Shown piece by piece: positions 29,234-39,512 of a stretch of DNA of 64,000 nucleotides (position 1 is the first letter of the stretch; each line of letters opens with the position of its first letter). The position numbers were made by a program, and so were the translations under genes. Origin of the DNA: Acinetobacter pittii ANC 4050. Its GTDB lineage: Bacteria > Pseudomonadota > Gammaproteobacteria > Pseudomonadales > Moraxellaceae. Location of the stretch: the NCBI RefSeq assembly GCF_000399685.1, contig NZ_KB976987.1, forward strand, positions 808,205 to 872,204. The letters are read 5' to 3'. Below the pieces are notes generated by a model that was not told the origin of the DNA, made no database searches, and worked only from the letters and a program-made list of their open reading frames with translations.

Positions 29234-30448
29234 TTAAAGTGCTTCAACACGTTCAATAATGAGTGCAATTCCTTGGCCTACACCAATACACATTGAACAT
29301 AAGGCATAACGACCACCTGTTTGCTCAAGCTGGTTTAAGGCTGTGGTCACGAGGCGCGCACCTGATGCACCAAGTGGATGACCTAAAGCAATTGCACCAC
29401 CATTTGGATTTACTTTATTGCTATCGTCTGGCAAACCTAAATCACGGGTCACTGCTAAAGCCTGTGCAGCAAAGGCTTCATTCAGTTCAATTACATCCAT
29501 CTGATCTAAAGTCAGGTTGGCTTGTTTAAGTAGTTTTTTAATGGCTGGTGCCGGAGCAAAACCCATAATGCGTGGTTCTACACCCACCGCTGTTGAAGCA
29601 ATGATCTTGGCACGTGGTTTGAGGTTATAAGCTTGAACAGCTTCATCAGAAGCAATCAATAAAGCTGCTGCACCATCGTTAATACCTGAAGCATTACCCG
29701 CAGTGACGGTGCCGTCTGCTTTGACAACAGGTTTAAGTTTGCTTAAAGCTTCAAGCGTGGTTGATGCACGTGGATGCTCATCGGTATCAATCACAACAGC
29801 ATCACCCTTAAGCTGAGGGATTTCAACTGCCACGATTTCTTTAGAAAAAAAGCCTTTGGCTTGCGCGCTTGCGGTGCGTTGTTGGCTCACCAAGGCAAAC
29901 TGGTCCTGATCTGCACGATTGACGTTAAACTGTTGAGCGACGTTTTCGGCAGTCTGGGGCATGGTGTCTACACCATACAATTCTTTAAGTTTAGGGTTAA
30001 TGAAACGCCAGCCCATGGTAGTGTCTTCGATCTTCTGGCTACGGCCAAAAGCACTATCTGACTTACCCATCACATAGGGTGCACGGCTCATGCTTTCCAC
30101 ACCACCTGCAATTACCAAGTTTGCTTCACCTGCCTTAATGGCACGGGTAGCAATCGCAATGGCATCGAGAGAGGAACCACATAGACGGTTAATGGTGGTT
30201 GCAGGCACCTGATACGGTAAACCTGCAAGGAGAGCTGACATACGGCCCACGTTACGGTTATCTTCACCGGCTTGGTTGGCACAGCCGTAGATCACATCAT
30301 CGACCTGTTCCCAATCTACATTTGGATTGCGTTGCATGAGAGCTTTAATCGGTACAGCGCCAAGGTCATCGGCACGGACAGGTGCAAGGCCACCGGCATA
30401 ACGGCCGAATGGGGTACGGATGGCATCGATGATATAAGCGTTTTTCAT
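29234..30448 (-). CDS. catF: CatF, 3-oxoadipyl-CoA thiolase
   Basis: A 404-residue thiolase that cleaves 3-oxoadipyl-CoA to succinyl-CoA and acetyl-CoA, the last step of the beta-ketoadipate pathway. The nucleophile C90 (NRLCGSS), [16 protein letters not shown] and the second cysteine (SMCIGVGQG) are intact. It is 10 bp from catD, but 417 bp separate it from catJ, a gap filled by a repeat element. Confidence 0.93.
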   Translation of the reverse strand: MKNAYIIDAIRTPFGRYAGGLAPVRADDLGAVPIKALMQRNPNVDWEQVDDVIYGCANQAGEDNRNVGRMSALLAGLPYQVPATTINRLCGSSLDAIAIATRAIKAGEANLVIAGGVESMSRAPYVMGKSDSAFGRSQKIEDTTMGWRFINPKLKELYGVDTMPQTAENVAQQFNVNRADQDQFALVSQQRTASAQAKGFFSKEIVAVEIPQLKGDAVVIDTDEHPRASTTLEALSKLKPVVKADGTVTAGNASGINDGAAALLIASDEAVQAYNLKPRAKIIASTAVGVEPRIMGFAPAPAIKKLLKQANLTLDQMDVIELNEAFAAQALAVTRDLGLPDDSNKVNPNGGAIALGHPLGASGARLVTTALNQLEQTGGRYALCSMCIGVGQGIALIIERVEAL

Positions 30449-30507
30449 TCTAACTTTTGTCCTTTACTTCAGGCCTTTTTAGCCATTCTCCGTAAGTATT
30501 TCGCGGT

Positions 30508-30821
30508 GGCGACATGGATGTCGCCGTGTTGCTCAGCACAACAAGGAAGTTGTGTCTGAGTAACAAAGGTTTTTGGTTACTTTTTTAAAAAAGTGACACG
30601 AATTAGCTGGTGGTATCTTGCTTAAACCAATAAGACCCCGTTGTGATGATTTATAAATTTTCATATCAACGAATAACATCACGGCTGTAATTTACTGTGA
30701 TATCCATAGGCCTGTTGTATAAGCGTTACCTTACTTTTGAAAGGTCAAAAGTAACAAAAACCTTTGTTGAACAGAGGAGGCTTCCTTGCCTCCCTGTCCA
30801 ACGGGCGACATCCATGTCGCC
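30508..30821. repeat. Inverted two-unit palindromic element between catJ and catF
   Basis: Two related units face each other. The outer palindromes GGCGACATGGATGTCGCC (30508-30525) and GGCGACATCCATGTCGCC (30804-30821) are exact reverse complements. Next come hairpins CACAAC-AAGGAA-GTTGTG (left, about 30537-30554) and GGAGGC-TTCCTT-GCCTCC (right, about 30777-30794), whose loops are complementary. Then come arms 30562-30584 and 30747-30768, which match in inverse orientation apart from one base. An internal hairpin TTACTTTTGA-AAGG-TCAAAAGTAA lies at 30731-30754. There is no coding frame. It resembles a REP/BIME- or MITE-like element inside the cat operon. Confidence 0.85.
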
Positions 30822-30865
30822 TGTCACCATAGTGAATGTTGCAGTAATTCTTTGCCCTATAAACC

Positions 30866-31519
30866 TTACCCTTGAGTAGCATCAATCAAAGTTGCACCCG
30901 TTAAAGCCTGTAACTCATCAAAGCTTAGACCTTCAACCTTCTCAAGTACCTTTAAACCATCTTGGGTCACGTCAATCACACACAAGTCGGTGTAAATACG
31001 GTCAACACATTTTTTACCCGTTACCGGATAAGTGAGCTCAGCCACAATCTTCGGTTCACCTTGCTTGGTTACATGGTCTGTAGTGATAAAGACTTTCTTG
31101 GCGCCTACAGCCAAATCCATTGCACCACCTACCGCAGGAATTGCATCCGGTGCGCCCGTGTGCCAGTTGGCCAAGTCACCATTGGCTGCGACCTGAAAGG
31201 CGCCAAGCACGGCAATATCAAGGTGACCTCCACGCATCATGGCAAATGAGTCGCCATGATGGAAAAAACTGCCGCCTTCAAGCATGGTCACAAACTCTTT
31301 ACCCGCATTAATCAGTTCAGGGTCTTCTTCACCTGCTGCTGGCGGTGGGCCAAAAGCCAACAAACCATTTTCAGAATGAAGGAAAATATCTTTGTCATTC
31401 GGTAGGTAGCTGGCAATCTTGGTCGGTAAACCAATGCCTAAGTTCACATAGGCGCCATCTGGAATATCTTGTGCCACACGTTTTGCAATCTGGTCACGGC
31501 TGAGTTTCTGGTAGCTCAT
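30866..31519 (-). CDS. catJ: CatJ, 3-oxoadipate CoA-transferase subunit B
   Basis: A 217-residue class I CoA-transferase beta subunit with the catalytic-glutamate motif SENG (LHSENGLLAFGPPP) and GGAMDLAVGAKK. With CatI it moves CoA from succinyl-CoA to 3-oxoadipate. It is 18 bp from catI on the same strand, with RBS AAGGAG. Confidence 0.92.
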   Translation of the reverse strand: MSYQKLSRDQIAKRVAQDIPDGAYVNLGIGLPTKIASYLPNDKDIFLHSENGLLAFGPPPAAGEEDPELINAGKEFVTMLEGGSFFHHGDSFAMMRGGHLDIAVLGAFQVAANGDLANWHTGAPDAIPAVGGAMDLAVGAKKVFITTDHVTKQGEPKIVAELTYPVTGKKCVDRIYTDLCVIDVTQDGLKVLEKVEGLSFDELQALTGATLIDATQG

Positions 31520-31537
31520 GTTATTTCTCCTTATTGC

Positions 31538-32209
31538 TTACTGTGCGGGTGCGACTTGTACAACATGCTGTACAAAGATACCTGGGGTGATGATGTGCTC
31601 CGGGTCTAATCCGCCCAGTTCCACAACTTCAGACACCTGAGCAATGGTGACATCCGCAGCCATCGCCATGATCGGGCCAAAGTTACGGGCTGATTTACGG
31701 TAAACCAGATTGCCCCAGCGGTCGCCTTTGTAAGCCTTAATCAAGGCAAAGTCAGCTTTGATTGGATATTCGAGTACATAGTCTTTGCCATCGATCTGGC
31801 GGGTTTCTTTGCCTTCAGCTAAAAGTGTTCCAAAGCCAGTTGGGGTAAACACAGCACCTAATCCCATACCTGCTGCCTGAATACGACAAGCCAGATTACC
31901 TTGCGGCACCACTTCAAGCTCGACCTTGCCGGCACGGTACAATTCATCAAACACATAAGAGTCTGCCTGACGTGGAAAAGAACAGATCACTTTTTTAACC
32001 GAACCGGCTTTAAGCAATTTCGCCAGACCATAATCACCGTTACCGGCATTGTTGCTGACAATGGTTAAATCTTTAACACCCAGTTCAATCAGTCCGTCAA
32101 TGAGTTCAGCGGGTTGTCCTGCGGTACCAAAACCACCAATCAGAATGGTTGCACCATCTTTAACCTGCGATAGTGCCTCGCTTAGTGAGGACTTACTTTT
32201 GTCAATCAT
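31538..32209 (-). CDS. catI: CatI, 3-oxoadipate CoA-transferase subunit A
   Basis: A 223-residue class I CoA-transferase alpha subunit with the glycine-rich GGFGTAGQPAELIDGL near the N-terminus and FTPTGFGTLLAEGKE. It forms the heteromeric enzyme with CatJ. It lies 135 bp from catA, a gap holding an inverted repeat. Confidence 0.92.
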   Translation of the reverse strand: MIDKSKSSLSEALSQVKDGATILIGGFGTAGQPAELIDGLIELGVKDLTIVSNNAGNGDYGLAKLLKAGSVKKVICSFPRQADSYVFDELYRAGKVELEVVPQGNLACRIQAAGMGLGAVFTPTGFGTLLAEGKETRQIDGKDYVLEYPIKADFALIKAYKGDRWGNLVYRKSARNFGPIMAMAADVTIAQVSEVVELGGLDPEHIITPGIFVQHVVQVAPAQ

Positions 32210-32242
32210 GTGGGAAACCTTAGAGCATGAGGTAACGTGATG

Positions 32243-32290
32243 TTATTACTACCGCTAAAAATTTATTTAAATTCTTAATGGTAGTAATAA
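32243..32290 (-). other. Inverted repeat between catA and catI
   Basis: TTATTACTACC (32243-32253) and GGTAGTAATAA (32280-32290) are perfect 11-bp arms around 26 nt of AT-rich loop. With no T-tract, it may mark an RNA-processing or stability point in the cat transcript. Confidence 0.55.
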
Positions 32291-32344
32291 ATGGACTAAG
32301 TTTTGTGAGTCAAAAGCGAACTTTTAACTCACATATACTTTCAA

Positions 32345-33265
32345 TTAAGCACTAGCACGACGACGTTCAACTTCAGTTGAAGGAGCAGCAGCGACATCTT
32401 TAACAAGTTCGATGTTAAATGTGATGTGTTTGAAAGCGTGATCTAAACCACGGCGTTGAATTTCAGCTGGGTCAGTCACATCAACTGCTGTTGCCACTAA
32501 ACCATCACGAGTAGCAAAGGCAAAGTCGTCCCATAAGTACTCATCACCCTCAATGTTGAATTGAGTTGTAAGCTTGCGGTAACCCGGCGCAGAAACGAAG
32601 TAGTGAACATGAGATGGACGGTTACCATGGCGGCCTAATTTGTTAAGAAGGGCTTGAGTTGTGCCTTCTGGCGGGCAACCATAGCCTACTGGCATCGTAG
32701 TTAATGCTACATACTTACCATCAGCATCAGTCAAAATACTACGGCGTAAGTTGAAGTCAGATTGAGACTTATCAAAGAATGAGTAGTTGCCTAAACTGTT
32801 GGCATGCCATACTTCAACTTTGGCATTTTCAATAGTATTGCCATCAGTATCTGTTACCTTACCTTCAATAATTAAGGTATCGATTTTGCCTGTTTCAGTA
32901 CCATCATCCATACGCGCAAAACCAACAGATTCAGGTGCACCAGCTACATAAAGTGGGCCTTCAATGGTACGAGGTGTGCCACCCGTAACACCAGCTTTTG
33001 CATCAGCTTCATCTGCACGTAAATCAAGATAGTGTTCTAGACCTAAGCCAGCTGCCAAAAGTCCAAGTTCGTTTGCTTGACCAGCATCGGTAAAATATTC
33101 CAAACCTTTCCATACTTCTGATGGTTGGATGTCTAAGTCTTCGATGGCTTGAAATAAATCCCCGAGAAGGCGCACTACAATTTGTTGAACACGTGCATCG
33201 ACTTCGCCTTTTGCAGTGTCGACATTCATTTGTTTTACAAGCGCATCAATTTGTTGACGGTTCAT
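32345..33265 (-). CDS. catA: CatA, catechol 1,2-dioxygenase
   Basis: A 306-residue intradiol dioxygenase: N-terminal helical dimer domain and a beta-sandwich holding the Fe(III) ligands, with a Tyr in GYGCPPEG and both histidines and further Tyr in HVHYFVSAPGYRKLTTQ. It opens catechol to cis,cis-muconate, the inducer of CatM. The ATG at 33265 has AAGGAG 7 bp upstream. The frame stays open 49 codons further, but that extension crosses a hairpin and lacks an RBS. In A. baylyi catA lies apart from catBCIJFD, whereas here it is inserted between catC and catI. Confidence 0.94.
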   Translation of the reverse strand: MNRQQIDALVKQMNVDTAKGEVDARVQQIVVRLLGDLFQAIEDLDIQPSEVWKGLEYFTDAGQANELGLLAAGLGLEHYLDLRADEADAKAGVTGGTPRTIEGPLYVAGAPESVGFARMDDGTETGKIDTLIIEGKVTDTDGNTIENAKVEVWHANSLGNYSFFDKSQSDFNLRRSILTDADGKYVALTTMPVGYGCPPEGTTQALLNKLGRHGNRPSHVHYFVSAPGYRKLTTQFNIEGDEYLWDDFAFATRDGLVATAVDVTDPAEIQRRGLDHAFKHITFNIELVKDVAAAPSTEVERRRASA

Positions 33266-33383
33266 ACTAAAACTCCTTAAGTATGCAATACGGTTTTGGG
33301 TGGCAGAGCTGCGGGCATTTTGTTTTGCTAGCAAATAGTGTCTACCACGTTCCTTGTTACCTTTTGAATCAGTGTATTTAGTT

Positions 33384-33413
33384 TTTGAGTGTGCTTCAGA
33401 CCACACACTCAAA
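33384..33413 (-). other. Hairpin between catC and catA
   Basis: TTTGAGTGTG (33384-33393) pairs with CACACTCAAA (33404-33413) around a 10-nt loop, directly after the catC stop. No T-tract follows, so it is probably a stabilising or processing hairpin. Confidence 0.65.
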
Positions 33414-33426
33414 CTATTTTCTTAGA

Positions 33427-33717
33427 TTACGAATCATCATCACGAACAGAAGAAGGGTGGCGATTAAGCGCCATCACTTCGATGTTCATGTAAGGATAAA
33501 GTGGTAATCCCTGTAAAATGTTATGCAACTCTTCATTACTCTCAACATCAAAAATACTGATGTTTGAATATTGGCCTGTAATACGCCAGATGTGGCGCCA
33601 TTTACCTTGACGCTGTAAGTCTTGCGAATAGGCTTTTTCAACAGCCTTAATTTCATTCGCTTTGTCGGCTGGCATATCAAGTGGAATATGCACATCCATA
33701 CGTACATGAAATAACAT
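33427..33717 (-). CDS. catC: CatC, muconolactone delta-isomerase
   Basis: A 96-residue protein of the standard CatC length, starting MLFHVRMDVHIPLDMP and containing GKWRHIWRITGQYSNISIFDVES and the LPLYPYM segment. It isomerises muconolactone to the enol-lactone used by CatD. It sits 23 bp after catB. Confidence 0.93.
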   Translation of the reverse strand: MLFHVRMDVHIPLDMPADKANEIKAVEKAYSQDLQRQGKWRHIWRITGQYSNISIFDVESNEELHNILQGLPLYPYMNIEVMALNRHPSSVRDDDS

Positions 33718-33740
33718 GGGAAACTCCTTATCCTGTTGCC

Positions 33741-34847
33741 TTAACGACGTAACTTTTCAACTTTATCTTCATCAATTTCAATGCCTAAGCCTGGAGCTGT
33801 TGGCAAGTGCAATTCAAAGTTTTCGTAGCGTAGTGGTTCTTTCAAAATTTCTTCGGTAAGTAATAATGGACCAAATAATTCAGTACCAAACGCTAGTGTT
33901 TCAAAGGTTGCAAACGCATGAGCAGAGGCCATGCTACCTACAGGGCCTTCAAGCATGGTACCGCCATAAAGATCGATTCCTGCTAAACCTGCAATCTTAG
34001 CAACTTCACATGCTTCGATCAGACCACCTGATTGTTCAATCTTCACCGCAAATACATCTGCACCATGACTTTTTGCAATACGATATGCGCTGTCAGGGCC
34101 AGTTAAAGCTTCATCTGCCATAATTGCGACATCAAAACGACGCGTTAAACGAGCAAGTGCTTCAGTATTTTGAATAGCGCAAGGCTGTTCAATTAAATCA
34201 ATTCCACCATCTTGTAGCTGTTGAATACCTTGAATACATTCCAACTCTGACCATGCACGATTTACATCGACACGTACACTAATATCTGCACCTAATGCTT
34301 TTTTAATTGCAATCACATGATCAACATCATGTTGCAAAGGGCGTGAGCCGATTTTGAGTTTGAACGTGTTATGACGTTTTAACTCAATCATTTTGCGAGC
34401 TTCAGCAATATCTTTTTCTGTGTCGCCAGATGCGAGCGTCCAAAGTACAGGTAAACTATCACGCAGACGGCCACCTAAAACTTCACTTAACGGTACGCCT
34501 AGTCGTTTTGCTTGAATATCAAGTAGGGCAGTCTGAATGGCACATTTCGCAAAACGGTTACCATTAATATTCTTACGAATCAGTTTTAGTGTTTGTGCAA
34601 CATTTAAATCTTTAACTGATGCGAGTAATGGTGCAAAGTAAGTATCAATATTGGCTTTGACACTTTCAGGACTTTCTTCACCATAGTTCAGTCCACCAAT
34701 GGTGGTCGCTTCACCCCAACCGACAATACCATCCGTGGTCGTAATTTTAACGAGCACCAAAGTCTGAGTACGCATGGTAGTCACAGACAGTTGGTGAGGA
34801 CGGATAGTTGGAATATCCACAAGTATGGTTTCTATGGTTCTATACAT
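33741..34847 (-). CDS. catB: CatB, muconate cycloisomerase
   Basis: This 368-residue enolase-superfamily enzyme has an N-terminal capping domain and a barrel with the KxK motif (FKLKIGSRP), metal ligands in RVDVNRAW, IEQP and ADEAL, and KIEQSGG. It cyclises cis,cis-muconate to muconolactone. It is the first gene of the minus-strand cat operon, divergent from catM. Confidence 0.94.
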   Translation of the reverse strand: MYRTIETILVDIPTIRPHQLSVTTMRTQTLVLVKITTTDGIVGWGEATTIGGLNYGEESPESVKANIDTYFAPLLASVKDLNVAQTLKLIRKNINGNRFAKCAIQTALLDIQAKRLGVPLSEVLGGRLRDSLPVLWTLASGDTEKDIAEARKMIELKRHNTFKLKIGSRPLQHDVDHVIAIKKALGADISVRVDVNRAWSELECIQGIQQLQDGGIDLIEQPCAIQNTEALARLTRRFDVAIMADEALTGPDSAYRIAKSHGADVFAVKIEQSGGLIEACEVAKIAGLAGIDLYGGTMLEGPVGSMASAHAFATFETLAFGTELFGPLLLTEEILKEPLRYENFELHLPTAPGLGIEIDEDKVEKLRR

Positions 34848-34876
34848 GAAGTTTCAACTATTACGAACTTGTTTAC

Positions 34877-35862
<986 letters not shown>

Positions 35863-35943
35863 CTTTTTAATACGTTTTAAATTGAATTATCATGTTATTT
35901 TTAAACTTTAAGATTATAGGTAATATTTAAAAGGAATTATTGA

Positions 35944-36738
35944 ATGAGAAAAATTTTAGGGATAGCTTCTCTCATTATATCTACCGGTGTTGTACATGCT
36001 GAACAATTAAATGAACAAGAAAAAATTTCTCCATACAGTGCTAATGTCACCTTTGCAAGTCAATATATATCACGTGGTTTTCAACAAACTTGGGGCAAAC
36101 CAGCATTACAAATAGGTCTCGATTATACCAATCCAAATGGATTATTTGTGGGAACTTGGGCATCGAATGTAAGTTCTAACTATTTACGAGATGCTTCAGT
36201 TGAGTGGGATTTTTATACAGGTTATATCAAAACTTTCGATAAGTTTTCGGCCGGAATGACGGTTTTTTATTACTACTATCCGGGAGCTGAAAGCACGCCT
36301 GAAACAGGGAGTACCAGTTATAACTATGGCGAAATTGTACCTCAAATTGGTTATGGACCTTTGATTCTTAAATATTATATTACCTATACCCCAGATTATG
36401 CAGGCTATAACTCCGATACGATGGGTGGCCCAGCAGGTAAACGTTCACGAGGAACAACTTATTTAGATCTGACTTTTACTCAGCCTATTAATGAGTCTTG
36501 GACTTTTGGTGCTCACTATGGCTATGAAAAAATTAAAAATTTCTCGGAAGCTAATTTTCAAGATATGAAAGTCGAACTAATTAAAGATTTAGGTGATGGC
36601 TGGACTACTGGCTTAGCCTATACCAAAGCTTGGGATAAAGATGGGTTCTATAAGAAGTATAGTAATGGTGAATCCGATGCACCCATTTCAAACCCGATTG
36701 ATTCGACATTTACTGTCTCAGTTAAAAAAGTGTTCTAA
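35944..36738 (+). CDS. TorF-family putative porin
   Basis: A 264-residue protein with a signal peptide (ending VVHA, residue 19), then SANVTFASQYISRGFQQTWGKPALQ, the hallmark start of TorF/Gcw_chp outer-membrane proteins, and a C-terminal strand FTVSVKKVF. It is probably a small beta-barrel. It is 81 bp downstream of catM on the same strand and could read through from it. The transported compound is unknown. Confidence 0.82.
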   Translation: MRKILGIASLIISTGVVHAEQLNEQEKISPYSANVTFASQYISRGFQQTWGKPALQIGLDYTNPNGLFVGTWASNVSSNYLRDASVEWDFYTGYIKTFDKFSAGMTVFYYYYPGAESTPETGSTSYNYGEIVPQIGYGPLILKYYITYTPDYAGYNSDTMGGPAGKRSRGTTYLDLTFTQPINESWTFGAHYGYEKIKNFSEANFQDMKVELIKDLGDGWTTGLAYTKAWDKDGFYKKYSNGESDAPISNPIDSTFTVSVKKVF

Positions 36739-36754
36739 CTAATTTATAAATAAA

Positions 36755-36789
36755 AAAGCCTGATGACTTAATTTTGAGCATCAGGCTTT
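36755..36789. terminator. Bidirectional terminator
   Basis: AAAGCCTGATG (36755-36765) pairs with CATCAGGCTTT (36779-36789) around a 13-nt loop, between the convergent porin and GntR genes, with A/T tracts on both sides. Confidence 0.88.
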
Positions 36790-36809
36790 AAATAATAAAT
36801 ATATAAAAA

Positions 36810-37526
36810 TTATTTTTTAATTAAATCGTAAGCCATTTTGGTGTCGTCCAGCTGAACAAGTGAAGCATGGCGAGCAGAGAGCGGATCTTTATTTTCAATT
36901 GCGGTTAAAATCGCTTTATGTCTAGGTAGTGAATGGCCTTGTAAATTTGGACGTAGACTGGTGACTTGAATTGATTGCTGTAAAGGTAAGACCAGCATTT
37001 TTGACATATAAGCCAGCAAGTCATTATGCGTTGCTTTGGCAATTGCTAAGTGAAATTGAATATCTGGCTCTATAAATTCTTCAACTGTTGTCGCTTTTTC
37101 CATCCCATCATAGGCATTTTTAATGCGTTCAATATCTTCTTCGTTTGCCGTACTTGCCGCAATATAAGCAAGCTCAGGTTCCAAAACGCGTCGTACGGTA
37201 GAAAGGGTTTTAAAAAACTCATGTTCAGGCGTCGTTTGAATCAACCAAAACAATACATCCGGATCGAGCAAATGCCATTCTTCTTTAGGCCTTACTACAG
37301 TTCCAATTTTTGGTCTTGAGTAAGTTAAGCCTTTCGCGTTTAAAACACGGATTGCTTCGCGAAAGACAGGACGGCTGACTTTATATTCCTCACATAAATC
37401 AACTTCACTCGGGAGCTTTTCATTTTCTGAGATTTCACCAGAAACAATTTTTAATCCCAATTGTTGAACAATTAATGCATGTTGGCTTTTGCTTGGAATA
37501 GGATTTTTATAGTCAGCTTTACTCAT
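36810..37526 (-). CDS. FadR-type GntR-family regulator of the sugar-acid genes
   Basis: A 238-residue regulator with an N-terminal GntR winged helix (LPSEVDLCEEYKVSRPVFREAIRVL, about residues 37-62) and a helical FCD effector domain. It lies downstream of the sugar-acid dehydratase on the same strand. The two TnGTnnnACnA-type palindromes at 39358 and 39431 match what FadR-subfamily proteins bind. A repressor relieved by a sugar-acid intermediate is the likely role. Confidence 0.87.
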   Translation of the reverse strand: MSKADYKNPIPSKSQHALIVQQLGLKIVSGEISENEKLPSEVDLCEEYKVSRPVFREAIRVLNAKGLTYSRPKIGTVVRPKEEWHLLDPDVLFWLIQTTPEHEFFKTLSTVRRVLEPELAYIAASTANEEDIERIKNAYDGMEKATTVEEFIEPDIQFHLAIAKATHNDLLAYMSKMLVLPLQQSIQVTSLRPNLQGHSLPRHKAILTAIENKDPLSARHASLVQLDDTKMAYDLIKK

Positions 37527-37564
37527 ATTTCACTATTACGACATGTTGAATATCCTATGGTATA

Positions 37565-37592
37565 GATGACCTTGTGTTTTAACAAGATCATC
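37565..37592 (-). other. Hairpin between dehydratase and GntR genes
   Basis: GATGACCTTGT (37565-37575) pairs with ACAAGATCATC (37582-37592) with one mismatch. The T-run lies on the plus-strand side, so for the minus-strand operon it may only reduce expression of the regulator. Confidence 0.5.
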
Positions 37593-37609
37593 TTTTTCAA
37601 GAATAAATA

Positions 37610-39343
37610 TTAATGGGAATGACGTGGAACTTCTGAGCCTCGGCAACCGACCAAGAAATCAAAATCACAACCTTCATCTGCTTGTAGAACATGTTCTACA
37701 TAGAGTTTGCGGTAGCCGCCAATAAAACTTGGCAGTGCTGGAGGTGCCAAATTCTCAAGACGTTGCTTAAGTTCTTCATCACTCACTTCCAGATGAAGTT
37801 TTCCTTCATAGGCATCGAGTTCGATAAAGTCACCATTTTGAACTACGGCTAAAGGCCCGCCAGCCATAGCTTCAGGGGCAACATGTAAAACCACGGTGCC
37901 ATACGCTGTACCGCTCATCCGTGCATCGGAAATACGAACCATGTCGGTAATGCCTTTGGCTAAAATCTTTGGGGGTAACCCCATATTGCCCACTTCCGCC
38001 ATGCCCGGGTAGCCTTTAGGGCCAGCATTTTTCATGACTAGAATACAAGTTTCATCGACATCAAGGTCTGGATCATTAATGCGGGTTTTATAATCATCAA
38101 AGTTTTCAAATACGACTGCACGACCACGGTGCTTCATCAGTTCAGGTGTTGCAGCAGAAGGTTTAAGCACCGCACCTTTAGGCGCTAAATTACCGCGTAA
38201 AATACACATGCCGCCATCTTGTCGAATTGGATTGTCTATTTTCCGAATCACTTCATCGTTATAAATAGGTGACTGCTGGCAATTTTCCCAAATGCCTTGA
38301 CCATTTACGGTTAAAGCTTGTGGATGTGGTAAGAGATTGGCTTCGCCCATACGACGGATTACAGCCGGCAAACCACCGCTATAATAGAACTCTTCCATGA
38401 GAAAACGACCCGAAGGCTGCAAGTCAACAATCGTTGGCATACCTCGGCCGACACGGTTCCAGTCATCGAGTTGTAAATCAACCCCAATACGTCCAGCAAT
38501 TGCCTTTAAATGAATCACGGCATTGGTTGAACCACCAATAGCGGCATTGACTTTAATGGCATTTTCGAAAGCTTCTTTGGTTAAGATTTTAGAAAGACGT
38601 AAATCTTCATGAACCATATCAACAATACGCATGCCAGAAAGGTGAGCTAACACATAACGACGAGAATCTACCGCTGGAATGGCTGCATTGTGTGGTAAAG
38701 AAGTGCCTAAGGCTTCTGCCATACACGCCATGGTAGAAGCAGTGCCCATGGTATTACATGTACCCGCTGAGCGTGACATACCAGATTCGGCAGAAAGAAA
38801 TTCATTTAAATCGATTTTGCCTGCTTTTAACTCTTCATGCATTTGCCAAACGATAGTACCAGCACCAATATCTTTACCTTTGTGCTTACCATTCAGCATT
38901 GGCCCACCAGTTACTACAATGGCAGGAATATCACAGCTTGCGGCACCCATTAATAATGCAGGTGTAGTTTTGTCACAACCTGTTAGTAACACCACACCGT
39001 CAATAGGGTTACCACGAATAGCTTCCTCAACATCCATACTGGCTAAGTTACGTGTAAACATGGCAGTAGGACGTAAATTCGACTCACCATTTGAAAATAC
39101 CGGAAACTCAACAGGGTAGCCGCCAGCTTCTAAAATCCCTTTTTTTACGTGTTCGGCAATTTTTCGAAAATGGGCATTGCATGGTGTGAGTTCAGACCAC
39201 GTATTACAAATCCCAATAATCGGTTTGCCTTGAAACTCATGATCTGGAATTCCTTGGTTCTTCATCCAACTACGATACATAAAGCCATTTTTATCCGTTG
39301 TACCAAACCAGGCAGCCGAACGAAGAACTTGTTTGTTATTCAT
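37610..39343 (-). CDS. IlvD/Edd-family sugar-acid dehydratase (L-arabonate dehydratase-like)
   Basis: A 577-residue Fe-S dehydratase. Three cysteines expected to bind the cluster are C55 (TPCNAHF), C123 (LTGCDKTT) and C196 (GTCNTMGTAS); their spacing matches L-arabonate dehydratase. It would dehydrate an aldonate such as L-arabonate or D-xylonate to a 2-keto-3-deoxy acid. It is divergent from the MFS/AraD1/dehydrogenase operon that would complete the route. True IlvD is less likely given the neighbours. Confidence 0.87.
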   Translation of the reverse strand: MNNKQVLRSAAWFGTTDKNGFMYRSWMKNQGIPDHEFQGKPIIGICNTWSELTPCNAHFRKIAEHVKKGILEAGGYPVEFPVFSNGESNLRPTAMFTRNLASMDVEEAIRGNPIDGVVLLTGCDKTTPALLMGAASCDIPAIVVTGGPMLNGKHKGKDIGAGTIVWQMHEELKAGKIDLNEFLSAESGMSRSAGTCNTMGTASTMACMAEALGTSLPHNAAIPAVDSRRYVLAHLSGMRIVDMVHEDLRLSKILTKEAFENAIKVNAAIGGSTNAVIHLKAIAGRIGVDLQLDDWNRVGRGMPTIVDLQPSGRFLMEEFYYSGGLPAVIRRMGEANLLPHPQALTVNGQGIWENCQQSPIYNDEVIRKIDNPIRQDGGMCILRGNLAPKGAVLKPSAATPELMKHRGRAVVFENFDDYKTRINDPDLDVDETCILVMKNAGPKGYPGMAEVGNMGLPPKILAKGITDMVRISDARMSGTAYGTVVLHVAPEAMAGGPLAVVQNGDFIELDAYEGKLHLEVSDEELKQRLENLAPPALPSFIGGYRKLYVEHVLQADEGCDFDFLVGCRGSEVPRHSH

Positions 39344-39357
39344 ACAAATTTCCCTAT

Positions 39358-39448
39358 ATAGTATTACTATTAGAACTAATTAAATTAAAAATACACCATA
39401 AATTTTATTTTTAAAAGGTTTGAAATTTAAATAGTATTACTATATTTT
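39358..39448. promoter_or_regulatory. Twin GntR operators in a divergent promoter
   Basis: ATAGTATTACTAT occurs exactly at 39358-39370 and 39431-39443, each a palindrome about one base and fitting TnGTnnnACnA. The right copy lies in the 17-bp spacer of TTGAAA (39420) / TATTTT (39443-39448). The left copy is immediately upstream of the dehydratase RBS. Together they would silence both directions. Confidence 0.8.
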
Positions 39449-39512
39449 AAATTGAAAGGATAATTTACGAGCAAGATGCTCTATAAGTAAATAATAGGAA
39501 ATGGAGTCGAAC

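Noticed and set aside
33266..33412. 49-codon N-terminal extension of catA
   Set aside because: It crosses the catC-catA hairpin, has no homology to CatA, and the ATG at 33265 has AAGGAG at good spacing.
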